Of a stretch of DNA of 64,000 bases, positions 55,366-64,000 are shown in pieces. The first letter of the stretch is position 1; every line of letters starts with the position of its first letter. Source of the DNA: Muricauda sp. SCSIO 65647 (GTDB lineage Bacteria; Bacteroidota; Bacteroidia; Flavobacteriales; Flavobacteriaceae); assembly GCF_021534965.1 (NCBI RefSeq), contig NZ_CP091037.1, positions 3,665,501 to 3,729,500 on the forward strand, written 5' to 3'. Position numbers and translations under genes: made by a program. The notes under the pieces are model-generated. The model worked only from the letters and a program-made list of their open reading frames with translations. It did no database searches and had not been told where the DNA came from.

Positions 55366-58155
55366 CTACAGTTTAAGGATGTAGTTCACAAGATTGGCAT
55401 CATGCGATAAGTTCATTTTTTTTCGAAGTCTGTACCGTTTTATCTCAACACTGCGTGCAGATATATTGAACAATGGCGCTATTTCTTTAGAGGATAGGTT
55501 CAACCGCAGATAGGCACATAACCGTATGTCATTGGGAGACAAGTTCGGGTGTGCTTTTTTTAACTTTTTCAAGAATTTTCTGTCTGCATTGTTGAATGCT
55601 TCTTTGAACAGTTCCCAGTCATCATTCTGGTTGAGACTTTTATCAATAATATTGATGATGGGCTTCACTGAATCTTTATCCTCTGCATACGATAAAAGTT
55701 GTTCTTTGGCTTTTGAGAGCAATTCGTTCTTTCTTATGATACTCAAGGTAGAAGCGGCCAATTCGCTGCTCTTGTTCTTAAAATCTGTTTTGAGCTGCTC
55801 ATTTTTTATTTTGATGATTTCCTTTTCATTTTGGGCCTTGGCCAATTCCATCTCACGCTTATTGCGCTCAATCAATTTTTGTTGCCGTTTATGGTAATGC
55901 CGTTTATATGAATAGTGAATCATGATCGAACCCAATATGGCCCCCAATGCATAAAGGGAAATCATCAAGGTGGAAAGATACCAGGGCTTTGCCACCTTAA
56001 AGGAATATGAAGCTGTGTTATCTGATAGGGCGTTGCCTATTTTTCCTTTCACTTGAAACTCATAATCACCAAATGGCAAATTCTCATACAATACGGTTGC
56101 TTTTTCTGACCAATCACTCCAGTCATCGTACATTCCCTCTAACCGATATTGGTATTGGGTATTGATGTATTTGTTGTATTCAGGGGCGTAAAAAGAGAAC
56201 TCTAGATTATTTTCATCGTTGTCAAAACTGCCCTCTAGCTTCTTATCGAAAAAGCTCTTATTGGTATTAATGGCCCAATTGCTTACCTCACTGATATGAA
56301 CATGAAATTTCTTGGGTTTTACCTCATTGGTGTTCATAATGAAATACCCTGAGGTCTTTCCGAGCAAATAATTTCCCCTATCATCGAGTTTCATGATATT
56401 TTCATAACCCAAAATACCATTTCTCACTTCTTTGGTCAGGGGCACACTTCTAATCTTCAATGTATTGGTCAACCCTACTGGGGATACATAATTTATATTT
56501 GATTTGCTGAAAACCCACAGTCTGTTATCGTTTTCATCGACAAGCAATTTGCCCGATTCATATTCATGTTCGTCGTAGATGTTACTTAAGAGACTGTCCC
56601 TAACAAATTTCTCATCATCATAGGTAAAGATTCCATCTTTATAGGCATACAACAAATCACCATTATACATCGCAAGGCCTGAATTGGAACCTTTTATCGA
56701 GGTATCGATGGTGACCTTCCCCGCTTTGGAAAAAGTGTCATCGACCACTACTTCAAAAACACCATTGTACTCATGGTTCACAAAGATTTTATTGCCGAGC
56801 GTCTCAAAATACCTTGATGAATTAGCAAACCCTTCTATCTTATTTCTAAGTTTCCAAGAACCATTCGACTTTTCTAGAACATACAATCCATCATAATTGC
56901 CCTGCAGCAACAAGTTTGGTCTATCTGCCAGCTTAGCTATCTGCCAAGTACCCTGTACGGACGCTATTTTTTGGGCCTTATTATCCCTGATCAAAAATGT
57001 ACCGGTATTATGCCCACAAAACAAGGTACCATCGATTTCTTCCAAACACCAAACCTGCCCTTGGGTACCTGATATCAAGCGATAATCATCTGAACCATCA
57101 AATGGCTTATAAAACAGCCCTTGATTTGTTCCCAAATACAGATTGTCATTATGAATTGCCGATACATATACACTGCCCAGAATACCATTGGTATCATCAA
57201 ATACCCGATAGGGCGCATCTAAATTCACATAGCTTATACCATAGTCAAGCCCTAGCCATATGTTACTATCGGCATCTTCAAAAACAGAGAGAACGGTATT
57301 GTTCGACAACCCTGTATTCTGGTCTATTTGAAAGAGCAGTTCCCCTTCTTTGCTTAGATGGATCATACCATTGGATATGGAACCCAAGACATAACTTTCA
57401 TCCTTTAATTGAATACCGTCATATAGACTGAGATTTGACAATAGGTCATTGGGGAAATTCTTTGACTGAACCAAAGAACCATCGCTCAGTCTATAAAAAC
57501 CATTCTGTTTTGTGAGGACCATTACGTCTTTTTCATTTCCAAACAACTGAATGACTTCGTCTTTTTTGACAATCTCATCGTCAAAAACCAAAATGTCTCT
57601 ACCTGACTCAATTTTAAACACGCCCTCACCCATTCTTTGAAAATAGATGCCTTGACCAATTTTGAACATTTTAGTAATCGTGCTTTTCGAATCTATCGTA
57701 CTTACAGAACCATCTCGTACATCATAGATATAAATTCGTTTCAACGATTGAAAAACGATGTATTCATCTACCGCTATTATGTTCCAGAATTCTTCATCTT
57801 CCAATAGGTCTATACCTATTTTCTTTGATAAAGAAGTATACTTTAGAATGCCCAGATCATTTTTTTCCCAATAGCCAAATTCCATAAAACAACCCGTATA
57901 GATTCGGTCATCAATGACATTGACCGAACGCATAATGGTCTCATTTATAGATGGATATAATTTGAAGCTGGCGCCATTGAATTCTATCAACCCTTTGCTG
58001 TTGGCTACATAGATCAGCTTTTCTGAAGACTGCGAAATCGCCCAGTTCTGATTTTCTCCATTATAATCGTAGGGATAAAAAACCTGTATCGGGGGTAACT
58101 CTTGAGCAATCAGACTCAATGGAACAAAAAACAATAAGATAATATAGAACCTCAA
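55366..58155 (-). CDS. One-component membrane regulator: propeller sensor, Y_Y_Y domain, TM helix, LuxR-type HTH
   Basis: 929 residues. Signal peptide (1-17), then a periplasmic sensor made of two propeller-like sets (about 35-640; VFEDADSNIWLGLDYGISYV is a typical blade), a triple-tyrosine Ig-like domain (about 655-720; YRLEGMYDDWSDWSEKATVLYENLPFGDYEFQVKG), one transmembrane helix (about 727-749), a coiled coil (755-815) and a C-terminal HTH (about 868-925; NDIRLCAYLRLNLSSKEIAP with ISARSVEIKRYRLRKKM). There is no histidine kinase or receiver domain, so signal passes directly across the membrane to DNA binding. Position immediately upstream suggests it controls the beta-glucan operon. Confidence 0.85.
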   Translation of the reverse strand: MRFYIILLFFVPLSLIAQELPPIQVFYPYDYNGENQNWAISQSSEKLIYVANSKGLIEFNGASFKLYPSINETIMRSVNVIDDRIYTGCFMEFGYWEKNDLGILKYTSLSKKIGIDLLEDEEFWNIIAVDEYIVFQSLKRIYIYDVRDGSVSTIDSKSTITKMFKIGQGIYFQRMGEGVFKIESGRDILVFDDEIVKKDEVIQLFGNEKDVMVLTKQNGFYRLSDGSLVQSKNFPNDLLSNLSLYDGIQLKDESYVLGSISNGMIHLSKEGELLFQIDQNTGLSNNTVLSVFEDADSNIWLGLDYGISYVNLDAPYRVFDDTNGILGSVYVSAIHNDNLYLGTNQGLFYKPFDGSDDYRLISGTQGQVWCLEEIDGTLFCGHNTGTFLIRDNKAQKIASVQGTWQIAKLADRPNLLLQGNYDGLYVLEKSNGSWKLRNKIEGFANSSRYFETLGNKIFVNHEYNGVFEVVVDDTFSKAGKVTIDTSIKGSNSGLAMYNGDLLYAYKDGIFTYDDEKFVRDSLLSNIYDEHEYESGKLLVDENDNRLWVFSKSNINYVSPVGLTNTLKIRSVPLTKEVRNGILGYENIMKLDDRGNYLLGKTSGYFIMNTNEVKPKKFHVHISEVSNWAINTNKSFFDKKLEGSFDNDENNLEFSFYAPEYNKYINTQYQYRLEGMYDDWSDWSEKATVLYENLPFGDYEFQVKGKIGNALSDNTASYSFKVAKPWYLSTLMISLYALGAILGSIMIHYSYKRHYHKRQQKLIERNKREMELAKAQNEKEIIKIKNEQLKTDFKNKSSELAASTLSIIRKNELLSKAKEQLLSYAEDKDSVKPIINIIDKSLNQNDDWELFKEAFNNADRKFLKKLKKAHPNLSPNDIRLCAYLRLNLSSKEIAPLFNISARSVEIKRYRLRKKMNLSHDANLVNYILKL

Positions 58156-58337
58156 AAAATGATTGTTTTTAAGAGCTATCTAAAATTAAGCTATTTCATG
58201 GAACTGATATAATTAAAAAAGGATGGTAAGCGCTTTATGGGGCCAAGTATATTTCGGTTTTTCATGAATTGCTGAAACATCGATTGTTCACCAACAAAGA
58301 CAATTCTTGAGTGTACGATCTGATTTAGGGCAACTTT

Positions 58338-59318
58338 TTATTCCCCATAGTTTTCAATGATCAAGGCGTCGGTCTCCTCTTGTGTTTTAAATACCTCAAA
58401 AGTTCTTCCCTGTGTTCTCAGGGCCCCCAAAGCGTTGGCATACTTAGCCGCCCTAATGTAGTTGGTAGGTTCTTCCAACAATCCGAAACCCAACCCACCG
58501 GCAAAAGAATCACCGCAACCTGTGGTATCGATGACATGTTCTACCTTGACCGACTTTACCATTTCATGACGAATTTTGCCATCTTCCTTAAAAAAGACGG
58601 CTCCTCCCTCGGCATCCAGGGTCACGATGAGCGATTCCACTCCCCTATCCAAGACATGTTCGGCCAGTTTCGGCAAATGGTCCGTTGAATGGGTCTCGAA
58701 CTCAGTAAGGTCTTCAACATTATATTCCTTTTCAAACCAACAGCACATAGACTCTTCTAAATTCATTTTGAGCACATCGATATACGGAAGCCACTGATCG
58801 CGATCCACCCAAAAACGAATCAGGCGATCACCGGTAATGGTCAGTGTATTGGTCGGGCCATGAGCATCGAAAATAATTTTACCGTTGCTGTTTTCTTTGA
58901 TATACTTCAACGTTTCAAGTGGTACCTCATAATCGGTAATGGGCACGCATACGAACACCTCACAATGCATGAGGTCTTTGACATCTTCTGGGATGATGGG
59001 GTTCATGAACCCTGTCTGCTTCTCTAAACGTTTGTTTTGATCTACGAAACGCAACTTGATGACATCGCCTTGATCGGCATCTGAAGTAATATGGTCAACG
59101 TTCAAATTCGAGTATGGGGCCAATAACTGTTTCACCGCATCCTCATCACGTTTTCGTACATGTGAAACAAGATGTACCGAGCCCTTATCACCCAAAAGCT
59201 TTGAAATGCCTATGGCAGTATGGGTGGCACAGCCATATTTTTCAATGACTTCGCCATGGTGGGTGGTAATATGATCTCTTGGTATTGGGCCAAGAACGGC
59301 TACATTATATTTGAGCAT
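58338..59318 (-). CDS. PfkB-family carbohydrate or nucleoside kinase
   Basis: 326 residues. The ATP/anion-hole motif DTTGCGDSFAGGLGFG lies near the C-terminus (Asp is the catalytic base), and a ribokinase-like start (NVAVLGPIPRDHITT...GCATHTAIGISKLLG) is present. The family phosphorylates sugars, nucleosides or cofactors; the substrate cannot be told. It lies 182 bases upstream of the regulator on the same strand. A role in glucan use is possible but unsupported. Confidence 0.82.
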   Translation of the reverse strand: MLKYNVAVLGPIPRDHITTHHGEVIEKYGCATHTAIGISKLLGDKGSVHLVSHVRKRDEDAVKQLLAPYSNLNVDHITSDADQGDVIKLRFVDQNKRLEKQTGFMNPIIPEDVKDLMHCEVFVCVPITDYEVPLETLKYIKENSNGKIIFDAHGPTNTLTITGDRLIRFWVDRDQWLPYIDVLKMNLEESMCCWFEKEYNVEDLTEFETHSTDHLPKLAEHVLDRGVESLIVTLDAEGGAVFFKEDGKIRHEMVKSVKVEHVIDTTGCGDSFAGGLGFGLLEEPTNYIRAAKYANALGALRTQGRTFEVFKTQEETDALIIENYGE

Positions 59319-59580
59319 TTCTAAGATGGTGTTTTAAAAAAAGAAAATACAAAAAAACCTTGGTCTGTCATTACGTTTGACTTCAGAATGTTGGTCAACT
59401 GTCAAAAAAAAGCAATTCTTCAAATATAAATCCGTGCAGAAAAGAAGAAATTTTCGATGAATTTCATCGGTAAAGTGCAATTTTCATCGATAAAAGTCAA
59501 AAACCTATGAAAAATTCATAAGTATTGAAGGCGGTGGGTTCTGCATCTTTGTATCATAGTAACGCCCTAAATCTTAACTT

Positions 59581-60795
59581 ATGATACGTTCAATTACCTA
59601 CAGGCTGTGTCTTATTTTTTCCTTTTTCCTATTTGTGCACCATATAGGGGCACAGCATACCGACCATTTCTCGACGAATCACAAAAACCAAGAAACCAAC
59701 AAAAGGGTAGGCGACTATCTTGATTTGTTACAACAGGGATTTTCTGAGAATGAAATCTTTCAAGATCTCGGCAATGCCAATTTGTTGGCCGAAAATTATG
59801 AAGCCGCCGTTTTTTGGTATGAAAAATTGTTGCGTCTTGACAGCAACAGCAGCTTCAATGACAATTACCAAGAACGCTATCGTTATGCTTTGGGCCAGTT
59901 GCAGAAAAAAGCATTGCGGCAGCCCGTAGCGAAAAAAAATTGGGAAACCTATGTAAAAGCTGATTACATCGATGAGGGCAGTAGATTTAAAAAATTGCTC
60001 CAAACCGATGTGGAAAGGCCCCAAACCATCACTGCTTCGATTCAACCAAAAATGGAAGGCAGCTTTTCGACACTACAAGGCTATGTGCCTTCTATGGCCA
60101 CTACCAAAGATGGACGTATCGGCTATTTCAGCAAGGCCGTCTATAAAAAACCGTTGACAGGTATTTTTTCAAAGCGCCAGCTCATACACGAGATTTATCG
60201 TGCGGAAAACATAAACGGAGAATGGAAAAATGTTGAGAAAGTCACTGTTTGCCCTGAGTACTTTTCAGCAAAGCACCCCACCATTTCTGAGGACGGCGCA
60301 AGGTTGTTCTTTGCTTCGGATATGCCGGGAAGCTATGGCAAATACGATATTTATGTCGCCGATATAAAGGCAGATGGCAGCTTTGGTATCGCCAAAAATC
60401 TAGGCCCAAAGGTGAACACCAAAAAAGATGAAGGGTACCCCAATCTTTTTAATGAGACCCTTCTTTTCTTTGCTTCTGAAGGACGGGAAGGCTACGGTGG
60501 ACTCGATCTTTACGCCGCCCAGGTAGCCCAGAACACGCTCACCACATCTGTCAACTTGGGCAGTCACATCAATAGTAGCCATGATGAGTACACCATTGCA
60601 CTGAATCCTGAAAAGGGAATGGGCTATGTGGTCTCGAATCGTGGAGACAACAACTCAATTGAGCAATATGCCATCTCTTATGGTGATAATACCGACAATA
60701 CGCTTATGGCCAATAGGGAAGAAAAGTTGATGAACCTTTTGAACAACGATGACTCAAAAATGGAATACTCGAATACCGTATTTGAGAACGAATAA
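59581..60795 (+). CDS. TPR and PD40 envelope protein
   Basis: 404 residues with a signal peptide ending HHIGAQ. A short TPR-like helical region (about 40-115; NANLLAENYEAAVFWYEKLLRLD) is followed by PD40 blades (KHPTISEDGARLFFASDMPGSYGKYDIYVADI, GYPNLFNETLLFFASEGREGYGGLDLYAAQ, HDEYTIALNPEKGMGYVVSNRGDNNSIEQYAI). The layout recalls the N-terminal part of PorE or OmpA-family peptidoglycan-linked proteins, but the OmpA domain is absent. Its start is preceded by CCCTAAATCTTA, also found before 61172. Confidence 0.78.
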   Translation: MIRSITYRLCLIFSFFLFVHHIGAQHTDHFSTNHKNQETNKRVGDYLDLLQQGFSENEIFQDLGNANLLAENYEAAVFWYEKLLRLDSNSSFNDNYQERYRYALGQLQKKALRQPVAKKNWETYVKADYIDEGSRFKKLLQTDVERPQTITASIQPKMEGSFSTLQGYVPSMATTKDGRIGYFSKAVYKKPLTGIFSKRQLIHEIYRAENINGEWKNVEKVTVCPEYFSAKHPTISEDGARLFFASDMPGSYGKYDIYVADIKADGSFGIAKNLGPKVNTKKDEGYPNLFNETLLFFASEGREGYGGLDLYAAQVAQNTLTTSVNLGSHINSSHDEYTIALNPEKGMGYVVSNRGDNNSIEQYAISYGDNTDNTLMANREEKLMNLLNNDDSKMEYSNTVFENE

Positions 60796-60961
60796 GATAA
60801 TCTTGGACACCATAAGACTACTATCGGTCAGATACCATAGGGGTTAAATCTGGTTTTTATTCGATTGCCACAGTTTTCATAAGTCGTTGGCCATTGGCCA
60901 AAATATCTGGCAGTTATTATAGGGAAAACGGGTTGTATTATTTCAATCTGGCCGATTTTAC

Positions 60962-61004
60962 AAGACCTTGCGGATCATTGAGCTGCAAGGTCTTCTTTTA
61001 TTTT
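60962..61004 (+). terminator. Strong rho-independent terminator
   Basis: AAGACCTTGC (60962-60971) pairs perfectly with GCAAGGTCTT (60985-60994) around a 13-base loop and is followed by CTTTTATTTT. It lies about 170 bases after the TPR/PD40 gene stop, so either the 3' untranslated region is long or it ends another transcript. Confidence 0.8.
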
Positions 61005-61171
61005 GCACTGGCTTCCACTCCCAATTCAAAAAATGATAGACGAAAAAATCTTAACAAATAGTGCATTTGAACGAAAATGACTACAAAAAACACGTTGTCT
61101 TTTTAAAAAAATATATATTGGAAAGTAAATAATACAACCCTAATTCGAAAAATCCCCTAAATCTTACGCTT

Positions 61172-61249
61172 ATGGAAACGTATTGCTACACTCAGACCCA
61201 ATTGAATGGTTCAAGCTATAAACCACGTATAGTGGCCTTGCGACGGTAG
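61172..61249 (+). CDS. Possible 25-residue small ORF
   Basis: ATG at 61172, stop TAG at 61247. It starts METYCYTQTQ and ends RIVALRR. The sequence before the ATG (CCCTAAATCTTACGCTT) nearly equals that before the TPR/PD40 gene (CCCTAAATCTTAACTT) and resembles that before the response regulator. This suggests the ATG is used. It could be a leader peptide or a small protein, but the length is too short for certainty. Confidence 0.3.
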   Translation: METYCYTQTQLNGSSYKPRIVALRR

Positions 61250-61294
61250 CGAACCTTCCCTACATCATTTTATCTCTTTTTTACCCCAACCGGT

Positions 61295-61440
61295 CATGCC
61301 AAGCTAATGGCAGTTGCCATTACGTAAGCCTTTTGTAGCGTTCTTGCCTTGGCATGCCCCTGGCGCAGAGACCCGAACGGGCATTCTTGCCCTTTGGCAT
61401 AGGGCCTTGCGGTAGAGAGGCCGTAGGCAATTGTATGCTT
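61295..61440 (+). ncRNA. Candidate structured RNA or 5' leader of the response-regulator gene
   Basis: Nested inverted repeats are visible. The outer stem is CATGCCAAG (61295-61303) with CTTGGCATG (61348-61356). Inside it is TAATGGCA-GT-TGCCATTA (61305-61322). Beyond it are GGGCA-TTCT-TGCCC (61379-61392) and a TTGCGG...GGCAA pair (61408-61430). The region is GC-rich compared with its flanks and carries no ORF. It may be a regulatory leader or a small RNA; no known riboswitch class is recognised. Confidence 0.35.
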
Positions 61441-61473
61441 TTTTAAAACCAGTTAACCCAAATCTATATTAGT

Positions 61474-62118
61474 ATGAAAACTTGTGCAATCAGGGTCGTC
61501 ATTATTGACAATGACCCACAACTCCATCAACTTTATCGGTGCTATTTTGAGACTGTGACCGAGTATGAGCTCATGGGCATTTATTCGAGAGTGTCAGAAG
61601 TGCTATCAAACTTTGGTCGGTTGGCGCCCGATATTGTCATTTCTGAAGTTTCCCTTGGTGGGATTTCAGGATTGGAAGGCATAGAGCTCCTCAAAAAAAG
61701 GAAAGCCCCGATCAAAATTCTCATCATGAGCAATCAAAATGATTTTGAAATCATCAAAAAAGCCTTTAGAAAAGGTGCGAATGGCTATTTGACAAAACCT
61801 GTGACCAGTAACCGTTTGTTTCATGCCCTAGATGCCATCAAACAGCATGGTGCCGCCTTGGGGCACGATGTCGCCAAAAAAATCATCGGCTCGTTTCAGC
61901 AAAGACCCTTGGAAGCCTTTTCAAAAAGAGAGAACCAAATTATTGAGCATCTCGGGCAAGGCGCCACTTATAAAGTCATTGCCGACAAATTATATGTGAC
62001 CCCCAGCACGGTAAACTTCCATATCCAGAACATTTACCTCAAGCTCAATGTGAACTCAAAATCAGAGGCGCTCGAAAAACTGAGATTGCTGCAAATGAAA
62101 GAATTGAATTTTGGATGA
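61474..62118 (+). CDS. LuxR/NarL-type response regulator with atypical receiver
   Basis: 214 residues. An N-terminal receiver fold (about 5-125) has acidic pocket Asp12 and Asp14 (IIDND), Ser86 at the switch position and Lys108 in GYLTKP. The residue at the phospho-acceptor position is Glu58 (PDIVISEVSLGG), where Asp is expected. A C-terminal LuxR HTH follows (about 150-205; SKRENQIIEHLGQGATYKVIADKLYVTPSTVNFHIQNIYLKLNV). No kinase gene is nearby. It is probably independent of phosphorylation or locked in an active-like state. Confidence 0.85.
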   Translation: MKTCAIRVVIIDNDPQLHQLYRCYFETVTEYELMGIYSRVSEVLSNFGRLAPDIVISEVSLGGISGLEGIELLKKRKAPIKILIMSNQNDFEIIKKAFRKGANGYLTKPVTSNRLFHALDAIKQHGAALGHDVAKKIIGSFQQRPLEAFSKRENQIIEHLGQGATYKVIADKLYVTPSTVNFHIQNIYLKLNVNSKSEALEKLRLLQMKELNFG

Positions 62119-62143
62119 AGAAGAGTTGTTCAGCACGACAAAG

Positions 62144-62165
62144 CCCGCACCAGTGCGGGTTTTTT
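62144..62165. terminator. Terminator between converging genes
   Basis: CCCGCA-CCAG-TGCGGG followed by TTTTTT on the plus strand. It ends the response-regulator transcript, 26 bases after its stop, just before the convergent PAP2 gene end. Confidence 0.85.
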
Positions 62166-62169
62166 GATG

Positions 62170-62910
62170 TCAAAAACGCTTGACAAGATGCAGCCCCATT
62201 GCTCCATCGCTATATGAGGGCAACAACGTAAAGTCATTTTTCTTTTTGAAAGGATTCCATCGAAAGAGATAGTCAAAATGATAGACCAGCTTGGTCACTA
62301 TAATGCCCACGGCCGCCCCTGCAAAAATGTCTGAAAGCCAATGTTTGTTGTTCATGACCCGCAATGCGCCGGTGGCCGTGGCAAAGCCATATCCGCTATA
62401 GGCCAGCAAGGCACTGCTATCTTTAAATTCTTCGTATAATACCGTTGCATTGGCAAAGGCATTCGAAGTATGCCCTGATGGAAATGCCTCGGCATTGAAC
62501 GCATTGGGCCTTTCTTTATAAATGGCCTTTTTCATGCCAGCCGTGATCAATTGTGTAATGGCCGCCGAAAGCACAAGGTTTTTGGTCTGGTCGAACCAGT
62601 GGTTCTTTGCTTTGACACCGGCCAGGTCGGCAATGTACATCTGGGCAATGGGGGCATAACGAATGTAGTCATCCAAAGAAGTGTTGAAGTCATTACCCAA
62701 CTCATCTTGGAGACCCGCCTGAAAATTTCTTTCAAAATCACTATCTGACAGCAGTAATCCGACCAAGAACAATGACCCCGGAAGAATGGCTTTTTTTGCA
62801 AGTGACTTTTCGGTAGGCCTTTCTAAAGAGAGGTTTTCAAATTGTCCGAAACCCAAGGTAACGGTCAACATAGAGGCCAAAAAGCTGTATATGAAAGATT
62901 TGGTCGACAC
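62170..62910 (-). CDS. PAP2-family membrane phosphatase
   Basis: 246 residues with an N-terminal signal-type segment. The three phosphatase motifs are intact: KxxxxxxRP (Lys127, Arg134, Pro135), PSGH (144-147) and RxxxxxHxxxD (Arg184, His190, Asp194). Members remove phosphate from lipid phosphates such as phosphatidic acid or undecaprenyl pyrophosphate at the periplasmic face. Transmembrane helices flank the motifs. It is convergent with the response-regulator gene. Confidence 0.9.
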   Translation of the reverse strand: MSTKSFIYSFLASMLTVTLGFGQFENLSLERPTEKSLAKKAILPGSLFLVGLLLSDSDFERNFQAGLQDELGNDFNTSLDDYIRYAPIAQMYIADLAGVKAKNHWFDQTKNLVLSAAITQLITAGMKKAIYKERPNAFNAEAFPSGHTSNAFANATVLYEEFKDSSALLAYSGYGFATATGALRVMNNKHWLSDIFAGAAVGIIVTKLVYHFDYLFRWNPFKKKNDFTLLPSYSDGAMGLHLVKRF

Positions 62911-63024
62911 TATAACTTGATCTGATCGTCATAGTAGTAACTTCAAATACGGCCAAATTATTGTTGTAGGGTACCTGCTTTCATGGCGTACCACTTTTTA
63001 TGTACTGCCCAAACAAAATAAAAA

Positions 63025-63046
63025 ACCCCAGCAGTTTTGCTGGGGT
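63025..63046 (-). terminator. Terminator of dnaK
   Basis: ACCCCAGCA and TGCTGGGGT form a 9-bp stem. On the minus strand it is followed by a T-run (A-run at 63017-63024). It lies 22 bases beyond the dnaK stop codon. Confidence 0.85.
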
Positions 63047-63068
63047 CCATACAATGAATTAAAAGACT

Positions 63069-64000
<932 letters not shown>

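Larger units (their letters stand above)
60796..61473. other. Long spacer with terminator, leader motif, small ORF and hairpin cluster
   Basis: Nearly 680 bases. Contents: a strong terminator (60962-61004), an AT-rich promoter-like stretch (about 61040-61150), the motif CCCTAAATCTTA (61155-61166), a 25-codon ORF (61172-61249), and a GC-rich region of nested inverted repeats (61295-61440) running up to the response-regulator gene. Confidence 0.7.

Noticed and set aside
36281-58155. Search for SusC (TonB box, plug, about 1000-residue barrel) and SusD homologues in the operon
   Set aside because: No gene carries a carboxypeptidase-like N-terminal domain, plug or SusD-type TPR lipoprotein. The one large barrel protein has a glycosidase in place of the plug.

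Overview
The window looks like chromosome from a marine member of the Flavobacteriaceae (Bacteroidota). This placement is an inference. It rests on flavobacterial-type promoters (TTG-N20-TAnnTTTG), weak ribosome-binding sites, many short-lipobox lipoproteins, PD40 propeller proteins, a triple-tyrosine one-component regulator, and a large beta-1,3-glucan (laminarin) degradation operon. I cannot assign a genus.

Layout. 1-24.4 kb is ordinary core chromosome: a partial comM/yifB, a penicillin-acylase-family hydrolase, dsbD-tilS-pabB, an FMN reductase, a DUF1624 acyltransferase-like protein, yegP, lpdA, a divergent Lrp-type regulator with a methionine gamma-lyase-like enzyme and an NhaC antiporter, then tpx-dgkA-ftsK-lolA-lptF/G-ribB, a DegT aminotransferase and a TSUP exporter. 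24.4-28.4 kb is a scarred tRNA-Ser locus: a broken tRNA-Ser carrying a palindromic insert, an intact tRNA-Ser(UGA), a 168-bp tandem repeat copying the tRNA 3' end, and a related ~230-bp direct repeat on both sides of an FtsX/MacB-type permease. 28.4-36.1 kb is AT-rich accessory DNA with tandem PD40 proteins, unfamiliar lipoproteins, a duplicated 5' leader and gene relics.

36.2-58.2 kb holds the most interesting content: eleven minus-strand genes with short gaps, preceded by a membrane-spanning regulator. In transcription order they encode a glycosidase fused to an outer-membrane beta-barrel, a glycan-binding lipoprotein, a GH16 lipoprotein, a PKD/multi-CBM-like lipoprotein with two identical modules, a GH149-like phosphorylase without signal peptide, a GH17 lipoprotein, a GH30 lipoprotein, two GPH-type sugar symporters separated by an unknown membrane protein, and a cytoplasmic GH17. 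No SusC/SusD pair is present. The proposed working model is surface cleavage and binding of laminarin (GH16, CBM proteins), outer-membrane passage through the glycosidase-porin fusion instead of a TonB-dependent SusCD complex, periplasmic trimming and debranching (GH17, GH30), inner-membrane symport, and cytoplasmic phosphorolysis to glucose-1-phosphate.

58.3-64 kb returns to mixed chromosome: a PfkB-family kinase, a TPR/PD40 envelope protein, a structured intergenic region with a possible 25-residue ORF, a LuxR-type response regulator whose phospho-acceptor Asp is Glu, a PAP2 phosphatase and the 3' part of dnaK. All family calls come from reading motifs; no database search was possible.
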